Below, piece by piece: positions 48,216 to 58,786 of a stretch of DNA of 64,000 nt (position 1 is its first letter; the number at the start of each line of letters is the position of its first letter). The notes beneath the pieces are model-generated. The model ran no database searches, was not told where the DNA came from, and saw only the letters and a list, made by a program, of their open reading frames with translations. Both the position numbers and the translations under genes were made by a program. This DNA is from Enterococcus rotai. GTDB lineage: Bacteria > Bacillota > Bacilli > Lactobacillales > Enterococcaceae. The stretch lies in NCBI RefSeq assembly GCF_001465345.1, contig NZ_CP013655.1:3411091-3475090 (forward strand), read 5' to 3'.

Positions 48216-49400
48216 TTAATAGTCTTCGATCGTTGCTTCTTTTTGATATTTCATCGACATGATCAACCCTACGCCTAGCATATTCCCTAAAATCGAGGAA
48301 CCACCTTGACTAATAAATGGTAATGGAATCCCTGTTAAAGGCAATAGCCCAATATTTGCACCAATATTTTCAAATACATGGAACAAAATCATCATGATAA
48401 TCCCTGTTGCAATGTAGGCATAAAATTCATTATTTGTCTCAAAACAAACACGAATCATGCGGTAGATCAAGATAAAGTATAGCAAAATAATAAAACAGCC
48501 GCCAATGAAACCAAAGTTCTCACCGACAACAGTGAAAATCATATCTGACTCTCTAACTGGCACATAAACATCACTGACATTAAAACCTTTACCAAATAAT
48601 CCGCCAGAACCGATTGCCGTCAATGCCAATGCCGGTTGTTGTGAACGATCAGGATCATGGTGGAAAGGTTTCATCCAGAGATCAATCCGATCAAACTGAT
48701 AGGGTTTAAACCCAACTGAATAAAGAAACTCACGCCCTGTTGTTGTTGTAACAAGATAAATCGTTCCTGCACCGATTAAAATAGCCGCTAAAAAAGTCGG
48801 TAAGATAATCTTCCACGATATTCCTGACATCAAGAAGACACCACCGAAAATGGCAAGGAAAACCAACATCGTTCCAAAATCATCTTGTAGTAAAATCAAA
48901 ACAATGACTGGCAACGTCACCAGCAACATTTTACCGATCAGCCAAAAGTCCGATTTTAACGTTCGATTGACATTTTTCACATTATGCATGGTCACAACAT
49001 AAGCTAACATTAAAATAAATGCTACTTTCATCAGCTCTGAAGGTTGAAAAGTCGTCCCACCGATACTGATCCAGTTTTTAGATCCAGTTTGTGATTCTAG
49101 ATAAGGATCATAAAATTTTAATAATAACCCCATCATGATCAAACCAATCGCATAAAAAATCGGAGTCAAGCGCCATAGTAATTTTGAACTAAAATTCATG
49201 ACCACAACAATGCTGACGCCACCAACTAAGTACCATAGCCCTTGTTTCATCAACATGTTGCCTATCTCTGGTCGCATCGGATCATTACTTAAGGCCACAT
49301 AAAGTGACAAGATCCCGATAATCGATAGAAGGAACACAGGTAAAATCACACCATAATCAATTCTATTATCTAAATTTCGCATTAGTTTATTTTTATTCAT
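48216..49400 (-). CDS. rodA: RodA/FtsW-family peptidoglycan polymerase
   Basis: The 394-residue SEDS protein has about ten membrane helices, the conserved SKNWISIGGTTFQPSELMKVA segment, and the C-terminal block NIGANIGLLPLTGIPLPFISQGGSS. It polymerises lipid II with a partner penicillin-binding protein. RodA is preferred over FtsW because it lies away from the division cluster; this is moderately sure. Confidence 0.85.
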   Translation of the reverse strand: MNKNKLMRNLDNRIDYGVILPVFLLSIIGILSLYVALSNDPMRPEIGNMLMKQGLWYLVGGVSIVVVMNFSSKLLWRLTPIFYAIGLIMMGLLLKFYDPYLESQTGSKNWISIGGTTFQPSELMKVAFILMLAYVVTMHNVKNVNRTLKSDFWLIGKMLLVTLPVIVLILLQDDFGTMLVFLAIFGGVFLMSGISWKIILPTFLAAILIGAGTIYLVTTTTGREFLYSVGFKPYQFDRIDLWMKPFHHDPDRSQQPALALTAIGSGGLFGKGFNVSDVYVPVRESDMIFTVVGENFGFIGGCFIILLYFILIYRMIRVCFETNNEFYAYIATGIIMMILFHVFENIGANIGLLPLTGIPLPFISQGGSSILGNMLGVGLIMSMKYQKEATIEDY

Positions 49401-49607
49401 TCGTCATCCCTTTTCCTTAAATCATACGCTTTTTATTATAACTTTCTATAGGGAGAAAAGAAAGTATAGTCTTGATGATTTTGGAAAAACTTTAAAGTAC
49501 AAGTTTAAGTGTATCCTTTCAACAAACTTTTCTATGTTCATTTAATTACATATTGCTTTGATGCACTACAAAACTATATAATAAAATTTAAAGGGAGATG
49601 AATAGGA

Positions 49608-50360
49608 TTGAAGAAGATTTATTTGTTAGTAATTAGTTTGTTTCTTTTATCGCTTAGTGGCTGTGAGAAACAGACCAATACTGAAAACGAAGCGCGAAAC
49701 TCAGACGAACCTTGGATTACACTTGATACAGATACAATTGAATCTGATGAAAATGGCCAATTTCAGATTACAGGAAAAGCCAAATATAGCAGTTTTTCTG
49801 CTAATATCTTCCAAAATAAAAATGGTGTTCGTACACAAGGAACACGAGGTGTTCTCAAAATAGATAAAGATGGGACATTTATTTGGAGAAATATTTTTAT
49901 AGATGGCAAAGAACCTACAACTGATGTATCATTTTCATCCTACAAAGAAAAAGAAAAGATTCAATATCAGATTAAAGTTGATTATAGTAAATTTGTTGCT
50001 AAACAGGAAGAAGATAAGTTAGTAGAAGAAGAAATCAACAGTGCAATGCCCGCTCTTTTAGAAGAAATCGTTGCGTTGTCTGAAGATATGATTATCAATA
50101 TTGATAAAAAATATCATAGTTACCGAAGTTTACTAGTAACAGTCCCCTTAGATGTAAAGTATGAACGTAATAATGTGAAGAAAAAATATATGGATACGAT
50201 TGGTTTTCTAGTTCAAGACAAAACTGCCAGTACGTTATACCCAAATAAAGAACAGATTCCTTACATCACATTTCGTTATGAAAAAACGAATGAATTTTTA
50301 GGTGCTACTGATTTAATCAACCGAAGAAAATTTATTCTTTATGATGACGTTAATAATTGA
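49608..50360 (+). CDS. lipoprotein of unknown function
   Basis: The 250-residue protein has a lipoprotein signal (KKIYLLVISLFLLSLSGCEK, lipobox LSGC). Residues about 40-110 form a beta-rich domain (WITLDTDTIESDENGQFQIT) reminiscent of Ig-like extracellular modules, followed by a helical acidic middle and a beta C-terminus. The start is TTG at 49608 with GGGAG upstream. Function unknown. Confidence 0.75.
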   Translation: MKKIYLLVISLFLLSLSGCEKQTNTENEARNSDEPWITLDTDTIESDENGQFQITGKAKYSSFSANIFQNKNGVRTQGTRGVLKIDKDGTFIWRNIFIDGKEPTTDVSFSSYKEKEKIQYQIKVDYSKFVAKQEEDKLVEEEINSAMPALLEEIVALSEDMIINIDKKYHSYRSLLVTVPLDVKYERNNVKKKYMDTIGFLVQDKTASTLYPNKEQIPYITFRYEKTNEFLGATDLINRRKFILYDDVNN

Positions 50361-50409
50361 AAATGTTGAGTTAATAAAACACCAAATATTATTGAATCTC
50401 AATAACAAA

Positions 50410-50450
50410 AATAGACTAAACAAAACTTAAATCGTTTTGTTTAGTCTATT
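50410..50450. terminator. bidirectional terminator
   Basis: AATAGACTAAACAAAAC pairs perfectly with GTTTTGTTTAGTCTATT around a short loop, between convergent genes. Confidence 0.85.
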
Positions 50451-50495
50451 GGTCTTGAAACCATATTTGTAAATTACATCATTATAAGAATAGAA

Positions 50496-50681
50496 TTATT
50501 TTACAACATCTAATACTTTTTCATACGCTTCAACTTGTGCATATAAACGTTGGATCTGCAATTCATTTTCAATATAATTGATCGAGTTTCCAAGATTTTC
50601 TTGACGTTTGTCTTCTAAACGTTCAACTTCTTTTTTTGCTTCATTAGCTAATTTAGTGATTTTATCAATTTTTTCTGACAT
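50496..50681 (-). CDS. small coiled-coil protein, unknown function
   Basis: The 61-residue protein is highly charged and heptad-like (MSEKIDKITKLANEAKKEVE), predicted as one or two long helices. AGGAGG lies just ahead of the ATG, and it is an independent unit. No family recognised. Confidence 0.65.
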   Translation of the reverse strand: MSEKIDKITKLANEAKKEVERLEDKRQENLGNSINYIENELQIQRLYAQVEAYEKVLDVVK

Positions 50682-50805
50682 GATGCATTCCTCCTATATA
50701 CTTAGTTATATAACCAGTTTAGGCTCTTTTTTGTAAATATACAAAAATTACGCGTATCTTGAAGAAGAAATGTTGAATAATCCCTGTGCTCTAACTAAGA
50801 CTTTA

Positions 50806-52272
50806 TTATTCTTGCCATTTCTTTCTATTGGACCTTAACAAAACTGTAACAACAAATCCAGCTAATAGACTTCCGATTACAGCTAAATTAGCTGAATTCC
50901 GATCATTCTCTCCTGTCCTTGGAAGTGTGGGTGTAGATGTTGGTATCGTTAGTTTATAACTATTACTAGTCTTATTACTGGAATTTCGTATTACATTTTT
51001 CTCGTAAATATACGTAATAATTTGGTTCTCATCCATAAATACACCCTTGGGACGTCCAATTACCTCTTTAAAAGTATAGCCAACAATTTCTTTTTGCTCG
51101 GTGTTATAAACTTCTCCAATTATTCCTGATTCCAAGATATCATCCGCTAACTTATTCCCAGTGCTATCTTCGTATTTTACAGTAATAGTTGATTTTTTGG
51201 GGGCTGTTTTGGTGTAGATATAGCTGACTGTTTGAGGTTCTTCTGTAAACAATCCATTTTTATTTCCTTGTACTTCTTGAAAAACATACCCATCAACTTC
51301 TTTTTGTTCCGTGCTATATTGCTCTCCAAGCATTCCTGACAAGACAATATCCTCTGTTAACTTATGACCGGTTGTATCTTGATAGTTAACAGTCACGTCT
51401 GCCGCTTTTACTGGATCCTTACTATATACATAGGTTACGACTTGTTTTTGATCGGTAAAATGACCAATAATATTTTGAGGCAATTTATCTTGATTTAGTG
51501 TATAGCCAGGAATTTCTACTTTATATTGTTCTGTCCCTGCATCGTACTCCTCATCAATATTCCCTTCGATTATTTGGGAATCATGAATTTCCATTCCATT
51601 TTCGTCTTCATAAACAACTTCGACAGCTTCAGCTGGGATCGGAGTGTTCGTAAAGTTCACGCCTCTACCAAATCTCCAATCATAATATGTGCCATAGCCT
51701 CCCGAGTCATAACCACCACTAAAAGGGACGATGTCCTGACCTAAAGCACCATTTTCTAGAATCGTTGCTTTCCTTGGCGCCATAGTAAACGATATAAGCA
51801 AATCTGCATCCCAATTAGTCTCATCTTCTGGATGAACGATATTTTGAGTAAGCTCCATTTTGTATCCTAGTAAATTACTTAATTCGGGAAGTGCTTCGCT
51901 AAAATTAATTCCATCCGTTGTATAGGTTAGCTTGGCATTTCCCTTTGTAACGGTAGGGTACGACGTAAATTGAAACCAAAAATTCCCTGTCGCATCCTGG
52001 TTAATAAATTTTGCTAAATATTTTGACATCGTACCTTGATTTACAATTATTTCTTGTTGAAAGTAGACCGTCTTATTTTGATTTAAATCGATCATCGTTG
52101 GTTCAGAGAAAATATCGTGAAAAGCTTTTCCTACAATAACATAGTCGGTTCCATCATCTGACGTTTTGATTGCTGAACTAGAAGTATTTCCTTGAGCAAA
52201 AACAGATGGTGAAACTAGCAGCAAAAATCCTAAAAATAAAAGTCCTGTATAGTAGTACAATTTTTTCATCAT
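50806..52272 (-). CDS. LPXTG cell-wall anchored protein with MucBP repeats
   Basis: The 488-residue surface protein has a signal peptide (to about residue 26, ending VFAQG), an N-terminal domain of about 200 residues that may be a ligand-binding module, then three MucBP-type repeats of about 65 residues (starts near 218, 290 and 358; each with YxDxxG and a YxYxK end). The C-terminal sorting signal is LPRTGE, a hydrophobic helix and a basic tail. Sortase A would anchor it. MucBP repeats are tied to mucin or surface adhesion. Confidence 0.9.
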   Translation of the reverse strand: MMKKLYYYTGLLFLGFLLLVSPSVFAQGNTSSSAIKTSDDGTDYVIVGKAFHDIFSEPTMIDLNQNKTVYFQQEIIVNQGTMSKYLAKFINQDATGNFWFQFTSYPTVTKGNAKLTYTTDGINFSEALPELSNLLGYKMELTQNIVHPEDETNWDADLLISFTMAPRKATILENGALGQDIVPFSGGYDSGGYGTYYDWRFGRGVNFTNTPIPAEAVEVVYEDENGMEIHDSQIIEGNIDEEYDAGTEQYKVEIPGYTLNQDKLPQNIIGHFTDQKQVVTYVYSKDPVKAADVTVNYQDTTGHKLTEDIVLSGMLGEQYSTEQKEVDGYVFQEVQGNKNGLFTEEPQTVSYIYTKTAPKKSTITVKYEDSTGNKLADDILESGIIGEVYNTEQKEIVGYTFKEVIGRPKGVFMDENQIITYIYEKNVIRNSSNKTSNSYKLTIPTSTPTLPRTGENDRNSANLAVIGSLLAGFVVTVLLRSNRKKWQE

Positions 52273-52411
52273 TTATCCCTCATCCACGTTTTTTTACCAA
52301 AAGAATCGTAACACAGCATTACGGTCTAAGGTGTTTTTTTATTTTCGTAGAATAAAAAATTAGAGCATTTTCAAAAACGACTTATTTTTTAGCTATATTT
52401 AGAGACAAAAT

Positions 52412-52457
52412 AAAAAAGCCCACCCCATCAACGGCTAAAACATTGATGGGGCGGGCC
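52412..52457 (-). terminator. terminator after tRNA-Thr
   Basis: The minus strand reads GGCCCGCCCCATCAATG, a loop, TTGATGGGGTGGGC and TTTTTT, a GC-rich stem right after the tRNA gene. Confidence 0.9.
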
Positions 52458-52466
52458 TTATCATTA

Positions 52467-52539
52467 TGCCAGCTGCAGGGATCGAACCTGTGACCTATGC
52501 GTTACGAGTGCATTGCTCTACCAACTGAGCTAAGCTGGC
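52467..52539 (-). tRNA. tRNA-Thr, anticodon CGU
   Basis: A 73-base cloverleaf on the minus strand: acceptor stem GCCAGCT/AGCTGGC, D arm GCTCAGTTGGTAGAGC, anticodon loop CTCGTAA with CGT at positions 34-36, and T arm with TTCGATC. The discriminator is A and CCA is not encoded. The anticodon stem and T stem each appear to have one A-C mismatch at an end. Confidence 0.9.
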
Positions 52540-52677
52540 AATACATTCAAAATTATAAGACTAAACCTACCTTTTGTAAAGGCAAAACGGTTCCTTTTTT
52601 TAAAATAAAATTAGTTTTCTGAAATTTTTCTTCATTTATGGTATAATGAAATAAGTTAAGAAAGGAAGTTTTTTTGA

Positions 52678-52914
52678 ATGTCTAATTTCGGTAACTTTAA
52701 TCGTCCTGTTGAGCCTTCTGCAGAAGGGGATTTATTCACTGTTGATACTCAGGTCACTTTCTTGATGCATGGTCAGCCACAAACGGGAATTATCACAAAA
52801 CAGTTAAATAATTCTGCTGTAGTGGAAATTGATGAGAATTCTGATAACACCGATTTAATGGTTAAAAGTAATGGTGTGATCGTCATCAATTACAAAAAAC
52901 TTAAAAAAGTATAG
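52678..52914 (+). CDS. DUF2187 (YkvS-like) family protein
   Basis: The 78-residue protein has a small SH3-like beta fold: VDTQVTFLMHGQPQTGIITK, then NSAVVEID and VINYKKLKKV. This matches DUF2187 proteins of Bacillus and Enterococcus, of unknown function. A good AAGGAAG site precedes the ATG. Confidence 0.8.
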   Translation: MSNFGNFNRPVEPSAEGDLFTVDTQVTFLMHGQPQTGIITKQLNNSAVVEIDENSDNTDLMVKSNGVIVINYKKLKKV

Positions 52915-52918
52915 ATTT

Positions 52919-52949
52919 TTCCATCCATAATTACTGGATGGATTTTTTG
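52919..52949 (+). terminator. terminator after DUF2187 gene
   Basis: CCATCCA, a loop, TGGATGG and ATTTTTT directly follow the stop codon on the plus strand. Confidence 0.8.
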
Positions 52950-52959
52950 TTTTAAAAGA

Positions 52960-52999
52960 AAGAACGGATAAAAACATGAAGATGTTTTTATCCGTTCTT
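52960..52999 (-). terminator. upp terminator
   Basis: AAGAACGGATAAAAACAT pairs with ATGTTTTTATCCGTTCTT around GAAG, just past the upp stop. The stem is symmetric and may work in both directions. Confidence 0.85.
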
Positions 53000-53005
53000 T
53001 TGCTA

Positions 53006-53635
53006 TTACTTAGTTCCAAATAAACGGTCACCAGCATCGCCCAAACCAGGAACGATATAACCATCTTTATCCAAATACTCATCTAACGCTGCAGTATAGA
53101 TATCAATATCTGGATGTGCTTCTTGTAAGGCTTTGATCCCTTCAGGAGCGGCTACTAGACAAACAAATTTAATATTGCTGCCGCCGCGCGCTTTCAATGC
53201 ATCAATCGCCATGATTGCTGACCCTCCAGTTGCTAACATTGGATCAACTACGAATAATTGACGTGCATCGATATCTTCAGGCATTTTTACAAAGTACTCT
53301 ACAGGCTCTAATGTATCATGATCACGGTACAAACCGATATGTCCAACTTTTGCTGCTGGAATCAATTCCAAAATACCATCTACCATTCCAATACCTGCGC
53401 GTAAAATCGGTACGATTGCAACCTTTTTACCAGATAATGTTTTTTGTGTTGTTTTACAGATCGGTGTCTCGATAACAACATCTTCTAAAGGCATATCTCT
53501 TGAAACTTCATATGCCATAAGCATTGCGATCTCATTAACAACTTCACGAAAAACCTTTGTTCCACAATCCTTATCTCTAATGATTGTTAATTTGTGTTGG
53601 ATCAGTGGATGATCAATAACTTGGAATTTTCCCAT
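53006..53635 (-). CDS. upp: uracil phosphoribosyltransferase
   Basis: The protein has 209 residues from ATG 53635 ([17 protein letters not shown]); an ATG two codons earlier sits too close to the AAGGAG site. The PRPP-binding loop is [13 protein letters not shown] (about residues 129-141), with [13 protein letters not shown] and the C-terminal uracil-binding region [16 protein letters not shown]. It salvages uracil to UMP. The glyA-upp order is common in Firmicutes. Confidence 0.96.
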   Translation of the reverse strand: MGKFQVIDHPLIQHKLTIIRDKDCGTKVFREVVNEIAMLMAYEVSRDMPLEDVVIETPICKTTQKTLSGKKVAIVPILRAGIGMVDGILELIPAAKVGHIGLYRDHDTLEPVEYFVKMPEDIDARQLFVVDPMLATGGSAIMAIDALKARGGSNIKFVCLVAAPEGIKALQEAHPDIDIYTAALDEYLDKDGYIVPGLGDAGDRLFGTK

Positions 53636-53682
53636 GCTCATTCTCCTTCAATAATTTATTCCTTCCTATTGTAAAACAAAAT

Positions 53683-53708
53683 CGAGCGATTGACTAGTCA
53701 ATCACTCG
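53683..53708 (-). terminator. glyA terminator
   Basis: CGAGTGATTGAC and GTCAATCGCTCG form a near-perfect stem, followed by ATTTTGTTTT on the minus strand, seven bases after glyA. Confidence 0.75.
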
Positions 53709-53714
53709 AAACTT

Positions 53715-54953
53715 TTAGTTATAAAGTGGATATTTTTTTGTTAACTCGCTAACAGCTGTCCGAACTTCTGTTAAAGTTGCTTCATTTTCGTGGTCATTTA
53801 AGACTTTCACGATCAATTTCGCTACTTCTACACAATCATCTTCTTTAAATCCTCGCGTTGTGATTGCAGGTGTTCCAAGACGGATCCCACTTGTTTTGAA
53901 TGGACTAAGTTGTTCAAATGGAATTGAATTTTTATTGGCCGTGATATTGACACTATCTAAAATCGCTTCTGCTTCTTTACCATTCAACCCAAAACCACTC
54001 ACATCGATCAATAATAAATGATTATCAGTAGAACCACTGACTAAACGAGCCTCTGGTGTTTGATTGAAAACCTTTGTCATCGCTTTGGCATTTTCAATAA
54101 CTTGTTCACTGTATTCTTTAAACGTAATGTCTAATGCTTCTTTAAACGCAACTGCTTTACCTGCAATTACATGTTCTAATGGTCCGCCCTGAATACCAGG
54201 GAATATATTGCTATTGATTTTTTTCGCTAGATCTTCGTCATTTGTTAAAATAAGACCGCCACGTGGTCCACGTAATGTTTTATGTGTCGTAGATGTCGTG
54301 ATATCAGCATATGGTACTGGATTAGGATGTAGACCAGCAGCTACAAGACCAGCAATATGAGCCATATCTACCATTAATTTAGCGCCAACTTCATCTGCGA
54401 TTTCACGGAATTTTTCGAAATCGATTGTGCGAGAATACGCACTAGCTCCTGCTACGATTAATTTTGGTTGATGTTCACGAGCCAAAATACGTACAACATT
54501 ATAATCGATCACTTCAGTTGTTGGATCCACACCATAACTAACAAAATTATAGGTTTTACCACTAAAATTGACTGGTGAACCATGAGTTAAATGTCCTCCC
54601 GCAGACAAATCCATTCCTAAAACGGTATCTCCTGGTTCAATTAATGAAAGATAAGCTGCTGTATTTGCTTGCGAACCTGAATGAGGCTGTACATTGGCAA
54701 ATTTAGCACCAAATAATTCTTTCGCACGATCAATTGCTAGATCTTCAACGATATCGATAAATTCGCAACCACCATAGTAACGTTTACCTGGGTATCCTTC
54801 TGCATACTTATTTGTTAAAATACTGCCTTGAGCCGCCATAACACCTTTAGAAACCACGTTTTCTGAAGCAATCAGCTCCAAATTGTTTTCTTGACGATCG
54901 TTCTCTTTCGCAATTGCATCCCATAAATCAGGATCAAATGTTTTATAATCCAT
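53715..54953 (-). CDS. glyA: serine hydroxymethyltransferase
   Basis: The protein has 412 residues from ATG 54953 (GGAGG site; upstream ATG codons lack one). The PLP lysine is in [14 protein letters not shown] (about residue 226). Other blocks: [37 protein letters not shown]. It interconverts serine and glycine with tetrahydrofolate. Confidence 0.96.
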   Translation of the reverse strand: MDYKTFDPDLWDAIAKENDRQENNLELIASENVVSKGVMAAQGSILTNKYAEGYPGKRYYGGCEFIDIVEDLAIDRAKELFGAKFANVQPHSGSQANTAAYLSLIEPGDTVLGMDLSAGGHLTHGSPVNFSGKTYNFVSYGVDPTTEVIDYNVVRILAREHQPKLIVAGASAYSRTIDFEKFREIADEVGAKLMVDMAHIAGLVAAGLHPNPVPYADITTSTTHKTLRGPRGGLILTNDEDLAKKINSNIFPGIQGGPLEHVIAGKAVAFKEALDITFKEYSEQVIENAKAMTKVFNQTPEARLVSGSTDNHLLLIDVSGFGLNGKEAEAILDSVNITANKNSIPFEQLSPFKTSGIRLGTPAITTRGFKEDDCVEVAKLIVKVLNDHENEATLTEVRTAVSELTKKYPLYN

Positions 54954-55008
54954 TAAACAAGCCTCCATTTCATTTGTTTGTATCGATTGTATCATAATTA
55001 AATGCGCT

Positions 55009-56046
55009 CTACTTGAAAATCGAATCATTTTTTAAAATATTTTGATTTGCTGCCTTTTTTAAGCGGTTCATATAGGCAATTCCCAACTCTGATTCAGGAA
55101 AAGCTTGAGCAAAAATCACATCTATCGCTTGTTCGTCTAAACTTCTAAGTCCAGCAAACAACAATTTAGTCGCCTGTTCAACTGAATGCTCGCCAAAAGA
55201 AAAGACTGCCTCAACTTCAGCCGAAAATGTTGCTGTTATTTGCTCATCTGCAAATAACCCGATTCGCTGATTGTTATTTTTAGCCCAAGTGATGGCCTTT
55301 TTAAACACCTTCTGATCACCGTCTACGATCCACACGGGTACATCTGGAGAATAATGCTTATACTTCATTCCGGGCGCTTTAGGTGTTTCTTTTTCACTAA
55401 TTAAATGCTGATCGATCATTACCTGACCAATCACTTGTTCTAAACGTTCTTTCGTGATTGCACCTGGTCTCAATATTACTGGAATACCATCTTTCGCGGT
55501 TAAATCTAACACCGTTGACTCCACACCGATTTGTGTTGGACCATCGTCGACGATACCAGCTATTTTCCCTTGAAGATCGTGATAAACATGCTGAGCTGTC
55601 GTCGGACTAGGTTTGCCAGAAGTATTAGCGCTGGGTCCAACTAACGGCACTCCAGAGATTTTGATCAACTTCAATGTTTCAGCATTATTAGGCATCCGAA
55701 AAGCAACGGTCTTCAACCCACCAGTTACAGTGGTGGAAAAAGCATTTGGTTTTACATTAAAAATCAACGTCAATGGCCCCGGCCAAAAAGTATCTACTAA
55801 TGCTTCAGTCTGCTCTGGGAAATCTGCTACATATTGTTTGACCATTTCAAAATCACTTACGTGAACGATCAGTGGATTATCACTAGGACGTCCTTTAACC
55901 GCATATACTTGCTTCACCGCAGCTTCATTCAATGCATTTGCACCCAGTCCATAGACTGTTTCAGTGGGAAAAGCGATCAATTCACCTTGGCGAATGAGTG
56001 TTGCTGCTTGCTCAAGTTCATCTGCTGTAAATTGTTTTGTTTTCAC
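55009..56046 (-). CDS. sua5: L-threonylcarbamoyladenylate synthase (Sua5/TsaC family)
   Basis: The 345-residue protein has the YrdC/TsaC domain ([51 protein letters not shown]) plus the C-terminal Sua5 domain (from about residue 230), so it is the long form like YwlC. It makes the threonylcarbamoyl donor for tRNA t6A37. The start is GTG at 56046, with GGAGG ahead. It sits between prmC and glyA. Confidence 0.93.
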   Translation of the reverse strand: MKTKQFTADELEQAATLIRQGELIAFPTETVYGLGANALNEAAVKQVYAVKGRPSDNPLIVHVSDFEMVKQYVADFPEQTEALVDTFWPGPLTLIFNVKPNAFSTTVTGGLKTVAFRMPNNAETLKLIKISGVPLVGPSANTSGKPSPTTAQHVYHDLQGKIAGIVDDGPTQIGVESTVLDLTAKDGIPVILRPGAITKERLEQVIGQVMIDQHLISEKETPKAPGMKYKHYSPDVPVWIVDGDQKVFKKAITWAKNNNQRIGLFADEQITATFSAEVEAVFSFGEHSVEQATKLLFAGLRSLDEQAIDVIFAQAFPESELGIAYMNRLKKAANQNILKNDSIFK

Positions 56047-56065
56047 TTGCTGATCCCTCCTCTTT

Positions 56066-56899
56066 TTATGAAACGATGATCATTCGATTATTACCAGATA
56101 AGTCTTGGGCAATTTCTACTTGTTTGTGCGCAAAGGCTTGCTGAAATAACTGTTTAACAGCTTGCCCTTGCTGAAAACCGATTTCTAGATAGATCTTACC
56201 ATTTGGATTTAGCCGCTCTTTTGCTTCCTCAGCTAATTGTTGATAAATCGCTAAACCGTCGTTTTCCGCAAACAATGCCGTTTTTGGTTCAAAGGTGCGG
56301 ACACTTTTATCCATCAAATCCCATTCGGCATTACTGATATAGGGAGGGTTTGAGATCAAGATATCGATTTTGGTCGCTTTGATTGGTTTTAGTCCATCAC
56401 CATGAATAAAATCAATCGTAGCTCCCAAACGTGTCGCATTTTGTTCTGCTATTTTTAGTGCTTCCTCAGAAATATCGATTGCTATTACCTGCCAATCAGG
56501 TCGAGCTAATTTTAAACTGATTCCAATTGCGCCCGTTCCAGTTCCAACATCCACAACAGTTAACGGCTGATTTAGATTTTCCTTTAGACAACGATCAACT
56601 AGTTCTTCTGTTTCAGGTCTAGGAATCAAGGTATGCTCATTCACTAAAAACCGATGCTCAAAAAAATCGCTATAGCCTAACAAATATTGTGGCGGATAAT
56701 TCTGCCCAAGTTGCTTTAAATCTTCCGTAATTTGCTGTTCCTCTTCTGGTGAGATTTCTTCTTTTAAATGAAGTAACCAGTCCGTTTTAGTCCAGCCTTT
56801 TCTTTCAAGAAAGACAAATAGAATACTGTATCCTTCTATCCCTTGTTTTTCTAAAAAAGAAGAAGCCCGTTCAAGGACTTCAAAATAACGGTTACCCAT
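56066..56899 (-). CDS. prmC: release factor glutamine methyltransferase
   Basis: The 277-residue methyltransferase has SAM motif [15 protein letters not shown] (about residues 115-129) and catalytic NPPY in LISNPPYIS. It methylates the GGQ glutamine of release factors. It overlaps prfA by eight bases, matching the substrate gene next door. Confidence 0.95.
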   Translation of the reverse strand: MGNRYFEVLERASSFLEKQGIEGYSILFVFLERKGWTKTDWLLHLKEEISPEEEQQITEDLKQLGQNYPPQYLLGYSDFFEHRFLVNEHTLIPRPETEELVDRCLKENLNQPLTVVDVGTGTGAIGISLKLARPDWQVIAIDISEEALKIAEQNATRLGATIDFIHGDGLKPIKATKIDILISNPPYISNAEWDLMDKSVRTFEPKTALFAENDGLAIYQQLAEEAKERLNPNGKIYLEIGFQQGQAVKQLFQQAFAHKQVEIAQDLSGNNRMIIVS

Positions 56900-57965
56900 T
56901 TTGCATCTCTTCTAATTTTGATGTTTGATCGTATAAAACTAAAGCATCGACGATTTCATCTAATTTCCCAGCTAAAATTTGATCTAGTTTTTGAATCGTT
57001 AACCCAATACGGTGATCCGTCACACGATTTTGCGGGAAGTTATAGGTACGGATTCGTTCTGAACGGTCTCCAGTTCCTACAGCAGATTTACGATTTGCAT
57101 CATATTCGCTTTGCGCTTCTTGTTGCATTTGGTCATAGACTCTGGCACGTAAAATTTTCATCGCTTTCTCACGGTTTTTGATTTGAGAACGTTCATCTTG
57201 CATTGCAACCGCAATCCCTGTTGGAATGTGAGTCAAACGTACAGCAGAAGCGGTTTTATTGACATGCTGACCACCAGCACCACTGGCATGGTAAATATCA
57301 GTACGGATATCTTTGTCAGCAAGATCTAATTCTACTTCTTCCGCTTCTGGTAATACAACAACCGTTGCAGTAGACGTGTGAATACGACCTTGGGATTCTG
57401 TTGAAGGAACTCGTTGAACTCGGTGTGCGCCACTTTCGTATTTTAATTTAGAGAAGACATTGTCTCCAGAAATCATCATGATGACTTCTTTATAGCCACC
57501 AATCCCCGTAATATTGGCCTCCATAACATCTGTCTTCCAACCTTGGGATTCTGCATACTTTTGATACATACCGAATAAGTCACCGGCAAATAAAGCTGCT
57601 TCATCGCCACCTGCGGCACCACGGATTTCCATGATGATGTTTTTGTCATCATTTGGATCTGTCGGCAATAGTAATATTTTAATACGCTCTTCTAACACTT
57701 CTTTTTCTTTTTTTAGTTCTGAAAGTTCTTCTTTCGCCATTTCAGCCATCTCAGCATCTAGTTTTTCACCTAATAGTTCTTCTGTATCGCTGATCCCTTC
57801 GACGACTTGTTTGTAACGGCGATAAACATCGACAGTTTCACGAGTGTTTGCTTCTTCTTTTGATAATTGCATAAAGCGTTTCGTATCACTGATCACTTCT
57901 GGATCGCTTAATAATTCGCCCAGCTCTTCATAGCGATCTTCAATTGATTGTAACTGATCGTACAT
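56892..57965 (-). CDS. prfA: peptide chain release factor 1
   Basis: The 357-residue protein has the GGQ motif in [11 protein letters not shown] (about residues 228-238) and the RF1-type anticodon-mimic region in domain 2. It ends translation at UAA and UAG. Domain order and length are normal. Confidence 0.97.
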   Translation of the reverse strand: MYDQLQSIEDRYEELGELLSDPEVISDTKRFMQLSKEEANTRETVDVYRRYKQVVEGISDTEELLGEKLDAEMAEMAKEELSELKKEKEVLEERIKILLLPTDPNDDKNIIMEIRGAAGGDEAALFAGDLFGMYQKYAESQGWKTDVMEANITGIGGYKEVIMMISGDNVFSKLKYESGAHRVQRVPSTESQGRIHTSTATVVVLPEAEEVELDLADKDIRTDIYHASGAGGQHVNKTASAVRLTHIPTGIAVAMQDERSQIKNREKAMKILRARVYDQMQQEAQSEYDANRKSAVGTGDRSERIRTYNFPQNRVTDHRIGLTIQKLDQILAGKLDEIVDALVLYDQTSKLEEMQNG

Positions 57966-58023
57966 AGTTAGTTGCTCCTTTTTTAGTTAAGTAATAAGTC
58001 TATTTTATTTTTCATTTTTTACT

Positions 58024-58620
58024 TTATTCATTGTTTGTTACTTGTTCACCATCGATCGGTGGATGGAAATAGTGATTACGGCATACGGGATAATAGGCTT
58101 CATTACCGCCGATTTGCACTTGCGTCCCCTCATAAACTGGTTGCCCATCGATATAGTGTAAATTCATTGTCGCTTTCTTGTGGCAGAACCAGCAAATCGT
58201 TTTTAGCTCTTCTAGTTTGTCTGCATACAGCATCAAATATTTTGAGCCTTCAAATAGTTCATTCCGAAAATCATTTTTCAAGCCAAACGCCATGACTGGA
58301 ATATTCAATTCATCCACCACGCGAGCAAATTCGATCACATGTTGTTTTCCTAAAAATTGAGATTCATCAACCAAAATACAATAGGGTTTATAATCTAGCT
58401 CTTGGATCAATTGATAAACGTTTGTTTCTTTAAAAATCGGGATTGCTTCTCTTCTAAGTCCGATACGACTTGAAACGACACCAACGCCATCTCTAGTATC
58501 AAGTCCGCTTGTCATAATCACAACAGGTTTGTCCTGTTCTTCATAGTTATGTGCTACTTTTAAGATCTCAATGGTTTTCCCACTGTTCATTGCGCCATAT
58601 TTAAAAAATAATTGTGCCAT
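58024..58620 (-). CDS. tdk: thymidine kinase
   Basis: The 198-residue type II thymidine kinase has the P-loop [11 protein letters not shown] (about 8-18), catalytic DESQF, and zinc cysteines in CWFCHKK and the C-terminal CRNHYF. It salvages thymidine. It is the last core gene before the integrated element. Confidence 0.96.
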   Translation of the reverse strand: MAQLFFKYGAMNSGKTIEILKVAHNYEEQDKPVVIMTSGLDTRDGVGVVSSRIGLRREAIPIFKETNVYQLIQELDYKPYCILVDESQFLGKQHVIEFARVVDELNIPVMAFGLKNDFRNELFEGSKYLMLYADKLEELKTICWFCHKKATMNLHYIDGQPVYEGTQVQIGGNEAYYPVCRNHYFHPPIDGEQVTNNE

Positions 58621-58786
58621 TACTTCGTCGTCACCTCTCGTTTAGTTCCTCTCGTATTTTACTATAAAACCGAAGTTTTTTACAGTGGTAAATTTAAGGC
58701 TTATGTATCAAGGGTTTTCACTTACCTAAAAATTTCTATATCTGCAGTCATACCTGCTCCTTTTTTTACAAGGACTGTAAAAATAA